From assembly GCA_910586595.1 (NCBI GenBank), contig CAJUJB010000031.1, positions 1-29,950 of the forward strand: a stretch of 29,950 bases of DNA. The letters are read 5' to 3'. Positions 8,003 through 13,778 of the stretch are shown piece by piece. Made by a program: the position numbers and the translations under genes. Each line of letters opens with the position of its first letter. The stretch's first letter is position 1. Origin of the DNA: an uncultured Muribaculaceae bacterium. GTDB taxonomy: Bacteria; Bacteroidota; Bacteroidia; Bacteroidales; Muribaculaceae. The notes beneath the pieces were generated by a model. The model was not told the origin of the DNA, searched no databases, and saw only the letters and a list, made by a program, of their open reading frames with translations.

Positions 8003-8473
8003 TCAGAGCCCGATTTCCATAATCTCGAATTTCACCTTGCCGGCAGGGATGGCGATCTCCACAATCTCACCTTTCTTATGGCCGAGGAGACCACGTGCGA
8101 TAGGTGTGGAGATGGCGATCTTCTTAGCCTTCATGTCAGCCTCGCTGTCGGCTACGATTGTATACTCAGCTTCCATGCCGGTGGCGACATTGCGGATCTT
8201 GACGCGGTTGAGCATCTGCACCTCATCAGTGGTGAGCTTACTCTCGTCGATGATACGCGCATTAGCCACAAGATCCTTAAGCTGGGCGATCTTCATCTCG
8301 AGAAGACCCTGAGCCTCTTTGGCTGCGTCGTATTCAGCATTCTCCGAGAGGTCGCCTTTGTCGCGGGCCTCAGCGATCGCGCGGCTGATTTCGGGGCGTT
8401 TAACGGTCTCGAGGTAAGCTATTTCTTCCATCTTACGATCGTAGCCGTCTTTAGTCATATAGGTGATTGCCAT
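8003..8473 (-). CDS. greA: Transcription elongation factor GreA
   Basis: A 156-residue GreA, which enters the RNA polymerase secondary channel and stimulates cleavage of backtracked RNA. The N-terminal coiled coil carries the tip acidic residues D41 and E44 within GDLSENAEYDAAKE (40-53); the C-terminal FKBP-like half includes the GLLGHKKGEIVEIAIPAGK segment. The frame is open upstream as far as an ATG at 8674, but a promoter at 8590-8621 lies inside that extension and the added 67 residues do not look like GreA, so the start at 8473 is clear. The leader is about 110 bases and contains a hairpin with a T-rich tail. Confidence 0.96.
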   Translation of the reverse strand: MAITYMTKDGYDRKMEEIAYLETVKRPEISRAIAEARDKGDLSENAEYDAAKEAQGLLEMKIAQLKDLVANARIIDESKLTTDEVQMLNRVKIRNVATGMEAEYTIVADSEADMKAKKIAISTPIARGLLGHKKGEIVEIAIPAGKVKFEIMEIGL

Positions 8474-8510
8474 AATATATATCTGTTTTAGAGAGTGTTT
8501 GAATAAATAC

Positions 8511-8553
8511 AAAAAAAGAAAGAAACCCAACTCCGCGGCTGCGGCGGTCGAGT
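8511..8553 (-). promoter_or_regulatory. Possible attenuator-like hairpin in the greA leader
   Basis: Between the greA promoter and start codon the minus strand can form a GC-rich hairpin (8530-8553; CCGC/GCGG stem at 8544-8547 and 8533-8536 with outer ACT/AGT pairs), followed after four bases by a pyrimidine-rich run with seven consecutive T at 8517-8511. This resembles a weak terminator inside the leader. The core stem is short, so function is uncertain. Confidence 0.35.
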
Positions 8554-8589
8554 CCTCTATTACACAATAATGTCGATTTTCTTCAGCGG

Positions 8590-8621
8590 CAAAGGTAGGC
8601 ACTTTTTCGCACCGGGCCAAG
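8590..8621 (-). promoter_or_regulatory. Promoter for greA
   Basis: Minus strand: CTTG at 8621-8618 (one mismatch to TTTG), exactly 20 bases, then TACCTTTG at 8597-8590, a perfect TAnnTTTG. It predicts transcription from about 8584 and rules out translation from the far-upstream ATG at 8674. Confidence 0.75.
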
Positions 8622-8636
8622 CGGGATGCCTTAATA

Positions 8637-8667
8637 TTAGTTAAAACAAACCGTACAGACAATTTTG
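8637..8667 (+). promoter_or_regulatory. Weak candidate promoter for recO
   Basis: Plus strand CAATTTTG at 8660-8667 differs from TAnnTTTG at one base, and TTAG at 8637-8640 sits 19 bases upstream. It is the best match found between the divergent greA and recO genes and would give a leader of about 45 bases. Confidence 0.4.
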
Positions 8668-8719
8668 CATGCACACTATTCTTTATTATATGTATAGGTA
8701 GATCTTTAACATCATATAT

Positions 8720-9445
8720 ATGTATACGAGCATCGACTGCATAGCCCTACGCACCACCCGACTCTCCGACACCAAGAACCTGCTGTCGGCGTGGACGCGT
8801 CAGCACGGCCGACTCACCTTCTCAATCCCCGCCGGCGCATCAAAAGAAGCCCGCAGGCGACGGGCCCTTACAGCACCTCTTCACACATTCGAAGGGGTGA
8901 GCGACATCCGCCCCGACCATGACATCCATTTCATCCGCGATATAAGGAGCTCGGGTACTCCACTGGCCCTGGATCCTGATCCGGCCAAAAGTATGCTCGC
9001 CATTTTTCTGGCGGACACGCTCGACATCCTGCTGCGGCGCGCCGACGCCGATCCAAACCTGTCAGATTTTCTATTTGGATCAGTCGACGCGTTGGGAGCC
9101 CTGACCGATCCCCGCGCCACGGCCAATTTCCACTTGGTCTTTCTTTATCGCCTCACCCATTTTTTAGGAATCGAACCGCAGCTCGACCATCAGGGTACGG
9201 TTTTCGACATGCGCGACGCTCGCTTCCGGGCCACCCTACCTTTCCACTCCGACTATATCCGCGACCGCGAATGCACATTACTCCATGCTTTGATGAGGGC
9301 AAATTACCGCTCTGCGGGGCGTCTTCCGCTCGACAGATACTCAAGAAAGGTGGCTCTCGACAAAATTTTGCACTATTATTCGATTCATCTCACATCTTTG
9401 TCGGGATTAAAAAGCCTCGATATTTTACGTTCCCTACTCGAATAA
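8720..9445 (+). CDS. recO: DNA repair protein RecO
   Basis: A 241-residue RecO, which with RecF and RecR loads RecA onto SSB-coated single-stranded DNA in gap repair. The N-terminal OB fold is recognisable (CIALRTTRLSDTKNLLSAWT, then GRLTFSIPAGASK), followed by the helical domain with FLADTLDILLRR and LVFLYRLTHFLGIEPQL. The CXXC-type zinc-finger cysteines found in many RecO proteins are absent; cysteine occurs only near the N-terminus and at one late position, as is usual in Bacteroidetes RecO. It is transcribed divergently from greA and stands alone before the tRNA genes. Confidence 0.88.
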   Translation: MYTSIDCIALRTTRLSDTKNLLSAWTRQHGRLTFSIPAGASKEARRRRALTAPLHTFEGVSDIRPDHDIHFIRDIRSSGTPLALDPDPAKSMLAIFLADTLDILLRRADADPNLSDFLFGSVDALGALTDPRATANFHLVFLYRLTHFLGIEPQLDHQGTVFDMRDARFRATLPFHSDYIRDRECTLLHALMRANYRSAGRLPLDRYSRKVALDKILHYYSIHLTSLSGLKSLDILRSLLE

Positions 9446-9491
9446 GGGCGATTTTTATCGACCTTTGAGAAAGAAAATTGGCCAAAAGGAC

Positions 9492-9520
9492 AAAAATGCA
9501 TTTTTTTGTGCATTTTTTTT
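9492..9520 (+). terminator. A/T-rich terminator after recO
   Basis: AAAAATGCA at 9492-9500 pairs with TGCATTTTT at 9509-9517 around a T-rich loop, and the 3' arm runs directly into T residues up to 9520. It lies 46 bases after the recO stop and just before the tRNA promoter. The stem is A/T-rich, so strength is uncertain. Confidence 0.55.
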
Positions 9521-9528
9521 CAAAAAAA

Positions 9529-9560
9529 TTTGGTGAGTCCGAAAAACAGTCGTAACTTTG
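9529..9560 (+). promoter_or_regulatory. Strong Bacteroidetes promoter for the tRNA genes
   Basis: TTTG at 9529-9532, a 20-base spacer and TAACTTTG at 9553-9560 are a perfect -33/-7 match. Transcription would begin near 9565, giving an 80-base leader before tRNA-Asp that must be removed by processing. Confidence 0.85.
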
Positions 9561-9645
9561 CAACGCAAAAGCGAAAGAGCTGATGCCTCTCCGCTCAAAA
9601 GCAGAGACGCTGAGGAGCTGAAAAGCTCGCAAAGCACAAAGCTAT

Positions 9646-9719
9646 GGTGCGGTAGTTCAGCTGGTTAGAATGCCGGCCTGTCACGCCGGAGGTCGCGGGT
9701 TCGAGTCCCGTCCGCACCG
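9646..9719 (+). tRNA. tRNA-Asp (anticodon GTC)
   Basis: A 74-base cloverleaf: acceptor GGTGCGG (9646-9652) pairs with CCGCACC (9712-9718), with G9719 as discriminator. The anticodon stem is CCGGC/GCCGG and the loop CTGTCAC puts GTC at 9680-9682. The T arm GCGGGTTCGAGTCCCGT is standard. The 3' CCA is not encoded and would be added by the nucleotidyltransferase. Confidence 0.97.
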
Positions 9720-9733
9720 CAGAGGAGAGAGGA

Positions 9734-9779
9734 GAATGAGAAATGTTAATCTTCGGATTTCGTTTCTCATTCTTTTTTT
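9734..9779 (+). terminator. Terminator between the two tRNA genes
   Basis: GAATGAGAAA (9734-9743) pairs perfectly with TTTCTCATTC (9763-9772) and is followed by seven T (9773-9779). It looks like a full intrinsic terminator after tRNA-Asp. Because no separate promoter is visible before tRNA-Arg, some readthrough is implied. Confidence 0.75.
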
Positions 9780-9783
9780 AAAC

Positions 9784-9855
9784 GCCCTGGTAGTTCAACG
9801 GATAGAATAGAAGTTTCCTAAACTTTTGATAGCGGTTCGATTCCGCTCCGGGGTA
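9784..9855 (+). tRNA. tRNA-Arg (anticodon CCT)
   Basis: A 72-base cloverleaf: acceptor GCCCTGG (9784-9790) pairs with CCGGGGT (9848-9854) including two G-T wobbles, with A9855 as discriminator. The anticodon loop TTCCTAA places CCT at 9817-9819, reading AGG. The T stem is AGCGG/CCGCT around TTCGATT. No CCA is encoded. I see no direct repeat or integrase gene that would make it an attachment site. Confidence 0.95.
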
Positions 9856-9864
9856 CACCGTTCA

Positions 9865-9896
9865 CGCCGACACTTCCCCAGTGCCGGCGTTTTTTT
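9865..9896 (+). terminator. Terminator after tRNA-Arg
   Basis: CGCCGACACT (9865-9874) pairs with AGTGCCGGCG (9880-9889) with a single A-C mismatch and is followed by seven T (9890-9896). It isolates the tRNA unit from the sigma factor gene that follows. Confidence 0.88.
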
Positions 9897-9975
9897 GTAG
9901 CCAGCTTCTGCCATACACCAAAAAAAATTTTTTACACCGCCTGTCACATCTTGCCTGCAACTGCGTCATAGATAC

Positions 9976-10470
9976 ATGAAAGTTTCAGACGAAGACATAT
10001 TCACCACCCTCTACGTGCCTCAGTACAAGCGCCTCTTCTCCGTAGCTGCCGCCATTCTCGGCAACCGCGATGAAGCTGCCGACGCCGTGCAGGACACAAT
10101 GGTGAGAATCTGGAACAATCGTGCAACCCTGCCGAGCATCAAATCGCCCGAGGCATACGCCCTCACAGCCTTACGCTCAACAGCCATAGACATCATTCGA
10201 CGCCGACACCCAGCCGTAGAGATTGAGTCGGTCAGAGACCTGGCTGAGCACGACACTCCCCGCGATGTCGACACCAGCGAGATTCTATCCCGAATCATCG
10301 ACACCCTACCTTCGGCGCAGCAGGAAGTGATACGACTGAATGCATTTGACGACCGTTCTCCCGCAGAAATCGCCCAGCTGACCGGGCACTCTCCCGAAAA
10401 TGTGCGGCAACTCCTCTCCCGCGGACGACGCAAAATAAAAGAACTATACTTAAAACTCACGCAGCAATGA
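9976..10470 (+). CDS. ECF-type RNA polymerase sigma factor
   Basis: A 164-residue sigma-70 family protein with only regions 2 and 4, as in extracytoplasmic-function sigma factors. Region 2 spans about 10-75, with NRDEAADAVQDTMVRIW (30-46) the usual region 2.1/2.2 sequence; region 4 spans about 105-158, with LPSAQQEVIRL and a helix-turn-helix at SPAEIAQLTGHSPENVRQLL. The next gene overlaps by four bases (ATGA at 10467-10470) and encodes a single-pass membrane protein, the normal arrangement for a sigma/anti-sigma pair. No TAnnTTTG element lies between the upstream terminator and this start, consistent with autoregulation from its own promoter (inference). The trigger is unknown; no TonB receptor or SusC gene is adjacent. 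Confidence 0.92.
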   Translation: MKVSDEDIFTTLYVPQYKRLFSVAAAILGNRDEAADAVQDTMVRIWNNRATLPSIKSPEAYALTALRSTAIDIIRRRHPAVEIESVRDLAEHDTPRDVDTSEILSRIIDTLPSAQQEVIRLNAFDDRSPAEIAQLTGHSPENVRQLLSRGRRKIKELYLKLTQQ

Positions 10471-10985
10471 AACAGGACATAACACCTATGCATATCCGCT
10501 CTCTGCTGGAGAGCTATTACGACGGCTCCTGTACTCCCGCCGGAGAAGCCGAGCTGCGCGATTATTTCGCAACAGCCGACACCGTCGACCCTGACCTGGA
10601 AGCCGATCGGGCTATCTTCCGCGCCATGGAGTCGCACAAGACAGCCGACATCGAAGCACCGGCCGATCTGGAACAGCGGATTCTGCGAGCCACCGTTGAT
10701 AAACATCGCCACAATATTTTCGCATGGCTGCCTGCAATAGGTGCCGCGGCAGCCGTAGCTGTCCTCGTATGCGTAGGGCTGAAATTCGCCACCCTACCCC
10801 AACCCACTCCTGCCGAAGCTGACTCGTATTATACCGAACTGACCGATCCCGATGAAGTGGAGGCAATGACCCTCGAAGTATTCGCCCGGCTTGATGCCGG
10901 CCTCTCCAAAGCCAGATCGTCAATCCGCACCACCGACGACGCTTTGGCTGCAGTTAACAAGACCCTCAATAAGATCAACCTATAA
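10467..10985 (+). CDS. Probable membrane-bound anti-sigma factor
   Basis: A 172-residue protein with a cytoplasmic N-terminal part (1-83), one membrane helix at about 84-107 (IFAWLPAIGAAAAVAVLVCV) and a periplasmic tail of about 65 residues. The N-terminus LLESYYDGSCTPAGEAELRDYF is typical of small anti-sigma-like proteins encoded beside ECF sigma genes in Bacteroidetes. It has no FecR-type periplasmic domain and no obvious HXXXCXXC zinc motif. Translational coupling to the sigma gene is the strongest functional clue: it probably holds the sigma factor at the membrane until an envelope signal arrives. I do not recognise the periplasmic tail, which is rich in acidic residues and predicted helical. 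Confidence 0.7.
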   Translation: MKQDITPMHIRSLLESYYDGSCTPAGEAELRDYFATADTVDPDLEADRAIFRAMESHKTADIEAPADLEQRILRATVDKHRHNIFAWLPAIGAAAAVAVLVCVGLKFATLPQPTPAEADSYYTELTDPDEVEAMTLEVFARLDAGLSKARSSIRTTDDALAAVNKTLNKINL

Positions 10986-11000
10986 AAACATATCACAACT

Positions 11001-11483
11001 ATGAAACGTACACTTATCCTTCTATTCGTATCGTGCCTCTTCGCACTCGCCCCCACAAGCTGTGTCGGTCAGGCAAAAGTATTCACTTCTATCGCCAAGC
11101 TCGATGGCGTGACGTCTGTCTACATCGGCAAAGCCGCATTGCGCCTTGGAGCCGGCGCCGCTATGCTTCAAGGCGAGTTCGCAGGCTCCAAGGCTATACG
11201 GAAGCTCAACTCCATCGAAGTCGTCAGCGTGGAGAACTCCGCTGTCATACCCAAAGCCAAGACTGAGGCCGAGAAAATAATAGCCGACAAAAAAATGGAT
11301 GTACTCGTCGAGACAAAAGAAGACAACGAATCAGTAGTCATATATGGCGGCGTACCCGACAGCAAGAATGCCGACATAATCAACGATATGCTCATCTATA
11401 CCTGCGAGCCCTCAGAACTGAACCTGATCTACATAAACGGTGTCATAAACCTCGCAGAGCTCTTGCAAGAATACGATAAATAG
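11001..11483 (+). CDS. DUF4252-type exported protein
   Basis: A 160-residue exported protein. The first 21 residues form a signal peptide ending in LAPTSC; lipidation at C21 is possible although the -3 position is not a standard lipobox residue. The rest resembles DUF4252: AKVFTSIAKLDGVTSVYIGKA, a central alpha/beta part with VLVETKEDNESVVIYGG, and the close INGVINLAELLQEY. The function of this family is not established. It starts 15 bases after the anti-sigma gene and ends 21 bases before a strong terminator, so it belongs to the sigma operon and may be part of the response or of signal sensing. DUF4252 genes next to ECF sigma genes recur in Bacteroidetes, which supports a functional link. 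Confidence 0.8.
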   Translation: MKRTLILLFVSCLFALAPTSCVGQAKVFTSIAKLDGVTSVYIGKAALRLGAGAAMLQGEFAGSKAIRKLNSIEVVSVENSAVIPKAKTEAEKIIADKKMDVLVETKEDNESVVIYGGVPDSKNADIINDMLIYTCEPSELNLIYINGVINLAELLQEYDK

Positions 11484-11504
11484 GCCCCTTTACGGCCCAA
11501 CGCC

Positions 11505-11548
11505 GTCGGCCTCACCTTTTCCGGGGAAAGGGTGAGGCCGACTTATTA
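11505..11548 (+). terminator. Terminator of the sigma/anti-sigma/DUF4252 operon
   Basis: A 12-bp perfect stem (GTCGGCCTCACC at 11505-11516 with GGTGAGGCCGAC at 11531-11542), extended by partial pairing of TTTTCC with GGGGAAA, is followed by TTATTATAT. It is a very stable hairpin with a modest T tail. Confidence 0.8.
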
Positions 11549-11572
11549 TATGGGTAATAGATGTCCTATATT

Positions 11573-11606
11573 AAAAACGAAAGTGCGCTACTTCACAGTA
11601 ACGCAC
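11573..11606 (-). terminator. Intrinsic terminator of the candidate small RNA
   Basis: A 10-bp stem with one G-T wobble and a four-base loop, followed on the minus strand by TTTCGTTTTT. There is no T run on the plus strand, so it acts in the minus direction only and cannot belong to the sigma operon. Confidence 0.75.
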
Positions 11607-11701
11607 CTCCCTCATAACCAAAATTCAAGTATATTGTGAGTCTAACAAAACGTTATCTTTATTCAAATCGGAAGATTAAATTACTACTCCTCCAATTTTC
11701 A
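11573..11701 (-). ncRNA. Candidate small RNA of about 130 bases
   Basis: On the minus strand a perfect -7 element (TAACTTTG, 11714-11707) is followed about 95-120 bases later by a compact terminator: GTGCGTTACT at 11606-11597, loop GTGA, AGTAGCGCAC at 11592-11583 and the tail TTTCGTTTTT to 11573. There is no ORF longer than 14 codons between them. The unit is separated from the zinc-ribbon gene upstream by that gene's own terminator (11834-11890) and is convergent with the sigma operon. A 14-codon frame (ATG at 11615-11613, stop TAA at 11573-11571) runs through the terminator hairpin and is probably incidental. I do not recognise the RNA as a known family. The -33 region is not at the usual spacing, so expression is inferred. 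Confidence 0.5.
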
Positions 11702-11706
11702 CGCTG

Positions 11707-11714
11707 CAAAGTTA
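11707..11714 (-). promoter_or_regulatory. -7 element ahead of the candidate small RNA
   Basis: Minus strand TAACTTTG, identical to the -7 of the rpsL and tRNA promoters. A TTTG lies 12 bases upstream (11730-11727) instead of the usual 19-21, and nothing resembling TTTG is at the usual place. Confidence 0.5.
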
Positions 11715-11805
11715 ATAACAATTCCGCAAACTTGTTCTTAAATTTATGATAACAAACCCTAAATTATGTTATATTATTGCACAATATAGCTTATTTATGG
11801 GTTTT

Positions 11806-11828
11806 AGACTCTTTATAGGGTCTTTTTT
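11806..11828 (+). terminator. Plus-strand hairpin with T run, no gene assigned
   Basis: AGACTCT (11806-11812), loop TTAT and AGGGTCT (11817-11823) form a 7-bp stem with one wobble, followed by six T. It has the form of a plus-strand terminator, but the sigma operon already ends at 11548 and I see no plus-strand gene or promoter in between. It may catch readthrough before the convergent zinc-ribbon gene. Confidence 0.5.
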
Positions 11829-11833
11829 GCGGT

Positions 11834-11890
11834 AAAAAAAGAACACCGCTGCCCATATGCTGACAAAAAGCAAATAAGGCAAGCGGTGTT
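11834..11890 (-). terminator. Terminator of the M3 peptidase-aspS-Nif3-zinc ribbon operon
   Basis: On the minus strand AACACCGCT (11890-11882) pairs with AGCGGTGTT (11850-11842), extended by GCC/GGC past a bulged base; the loop is about 24 bases. One C and seven T follow (11840-11834). It starts 20 bases after the zinc-ribbon stop. Confidence 0.8.
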
Positions 11891-11909
11891 TAAAGTTAAA
11901 AAAGTCTTT

Positions 11910-12692
11910 TTACTTTTCCTTTGCCACTTCTTCCTGCACGGCGGCTGCCAGTTCAGGATCGATCATGATGCGGCCGCAGTACTCACATACGATAACCTTC
12001 TTGTGAGTCTTGATCTCAATCTGTTTTTGCGGGGGAATACGGTTGAAGCAACCGCCGCAGGCATTGCGGTCAACGATCACGATTCCGAGGCCATTGTGAG
12101 CCTTGTCGCGGATACGCTTGAAGGCGGTGAGGGTACGGTCGTCAATTGCAGGCTCAAGCTCTTTGGCACGGCCAAGAAGGCTTTCCTCTTCCGAGCGGGT
12201 CTCGCTTACGAGATTGTCAAGGTCAGCTTTTTTCTCTTCGAGAAGATGAGTCTGATCTTCAATCATAGCCTCAATATTTGTGATTTCAGCATTGAGATTG
12301 TCGATCTGACGCTCGTAGTCGTTTATATTCTTTTCGCTGAGCTGGATTTCAAGCGACTCGTATTCGATTTCCTTGGTGAGGTTATCGAATTCGTGGTTAT
12401 TGCGCACATTATCGAGCTGCTGACGATAACGGTCGATGAGGAGCTTCTTATTCTCTATTTTATTCTGCTCGTCGACACGCTTGGCTTTGAGGTCTTCGAT
12501 TTCAGCCTGAAAACGCTCAATACGTGAGTTGAGGCCCTTCACTGTGTCGGAGAGATCTTTCACCTCCTGGGGGAGCTCACCGCGGATAGCACGGATACGA
12601 CGGATGTCGGAGTGCAGAAGCTGGAGCTTGTAGAGGGTCTTGAGACGGTCCTCCACCGAGCGGGGAGTTTCGATTTTATGTTCTGTTGCCAT
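11910..12692 (-). CDS. Coiled-coil protein with C4 zinc ribbon (DUF164/CdsZ-like)
   Basis: A 260-residue protein that is coiled coil over about residues 12-180 and ends in a C4 zinc ribbon with cysteines 212, 215, 236 and 239 (CGGC and CEYC). This is the DUF164 zinc-ribbon architecture, whose chlamydial member (CdsZ) was described as a chaperone-like partner in type III secretion; the role in bacteria without such a system is unknown. It starts six bases after the Nif3-like gene, a pairing that is widely conserved and suggests the two act together, possibly on RNA or nucleotides (inference). It is the last gene of its operon and is followed by a strong terminator. Confidence 0.88.
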   Translation of the reverse strand: MATEHKIETPRSVEDRLKTLYKLQLLHSDIRRIRAIRGELPQEVKDLSDTVKGLNSRIERFQAEIEDLKAKRVDEQNKIENKKLLIDRYRQQLDNVRNNHEFDNLTKEIEYESLEIQLSEKNINDYERQIDNLNAEITNIEAMIEDQTHLLEEKKADLDNLVSETRSEEESLLGRAKELEPAIDDRTLTAFKRIRDKAHNGLGIVIVDRNACGGCFNRIPPQKQIEIKTHKKVIVCEYCGRIMIDPELAAAVQEEVAKEK

Positions 12693-12698
12693 ATCTGA

Positions 12699-13778
12699 TT
12701 ACAGGTATTTTACCGGATTTGTCTCCATCTCCGAGTAATAGACTGCAAAGTTAGGGAATTTATTTTTAATTACGCGATAAAAGAGGTCTTTTGCACAACT
12801 TTCACTCTCAAAATGACCGATGTCAAACACCGCCATCGGGCTGGAGGCTGAGTCGGCGAAGTCATGGTAACGCACATCGGCAGTTATATACACCTGCGCG
12901 GCGGCTGCTGAAGCCACACCGATAAATTCTCCGCCCGCACCTCCGCAGAGGGCTATGCGCCGTATGTCGGCATCCGCATCAAAGCCAAGGCTCGACTTTA
13001 CCACAGGGCACTTGAAGCGCTCCTTGACAAGGTCAAGCAAAACAGAGCCTTTGACGGGAACATCGAATGATGCAACGAGACCGAGTCCGACAGAAAGATC
13101 GTCATTATCCACCGGAGAGGTAAGCACCTTCAGACCGTCACCACCGGGCATGGATCGTAGAGCCGAAGTAATACGGCCGGCAGATGATGCCTTGACGCGA
13201 GCCTCAACCTTGCACAAGGGCGTGTGGCTTATCAGGCGCTCAAGCGGATCGGAGGCAGTGTCGATAGATTCCCGTTCCACGTCGTAGTAATCGCAGCCGG
13301 GTGCGTCGGAATCAAGGAGAATAAGCCTCACATCCGCGGCCATATTCCGGGGGCAGGTCACGGTCATAAGCACCATCGCCTCTGTGACGGGAGCAAGCAC
13401 ACGCAGCGGTGTGGCGCCCAGACGGGCGGCCATCTCGTAAGATATGCCTCCACGCGTACTGTCGAGCGCCGTATGGCTCGAATAAACGGCCACTCCGGAG
13501 CGTATAGCGGCTGCTAATGTGCGCTCGGAAGGAGTACGACCCACAACATTCTTCACGCCCTTGAAGAGCAGAGGATGATGGGAGATGACGAGATTACAGC
13601 CCAGGCGCACGGCCTCGGCTATAATCTCGGGAGTAACGTCTACACACAGCAACGCGCCCGTGCACTCCCCTTCGGCCTCTTCGGGGAGACCGACCTGGAG
13701 GCCCGAGTTATCCCACTTCTCCTGTATGGCAAGAGGGGCATACTCTTCGAGCGCGGCGGTGATAAAACTCAGTTTCAT
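12699..13778 (-). CDS. Nif3-like dinuclear metal centre protein
   Basis: A 359-residue member of the NIF3/YbgI family, toroidal hexamers with a two-metal site; GTP cyclohydrolase-like or metal-chaperone roles have been proposed, but no accepted reaction exists. Metal ligands are visible: H67-H68 in VISHHPLLFKG, H102 and D106 in SSHTALDSTRGG, and a late histidine and glutamate in FDIGHFESES. The length shows it is the long form with a central insert domain between the two halves. Its ATG overlaps the aspS stop by four bases, and the zinc-ribbon gene follows after six, so the three are translationally coupled. Confidence 0.93.
   Translation of the reverse strand: MKLSFITAALEEYAPLAIQEKWDNSGLQVGLPEEAEGECTGALLCVDVTPEIIAEAVRLGCNLVISHHPLLFKGVKNVVGRTPSERTLAAAIRSGVAVYSSHTALDSTRGGISYEMAARLGATPLRVLAPVTEAMVLMTVTCPRNMAADVRLILLDSDAPGCDYYDVERESIDTASDPLERLISHTPLCKVEARVKASSAGRITSALRSMPGGDGLKVLTSPVDNDDLSVGLGLVASFDVPVKGSVLLDLVKERFKCPVVKSSLGFDADADIRRIALCGGAGGEFIGVASAAAAQVYITADVRYHDFADSASSPMAVFDIGHFESESCAKDLFYRVIKNKFPNFAVYYSEMETNPVKYL

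Noticed and set aside
8474..8674. N-terminal extension of greA to an upstream ATG at 8674
   Set aside because: The greA promoter lies inside it, so it would not be transcribed in full, and the added residues do not resemble GreA.
9784..9855. tRNA-Arg as an attachment site for an integrated element
   Set aside because: No repeated 3' end of the tRNA, no integrase and no change in gene content follow it; the next genes are an ordinary sigma operon after a terminator.
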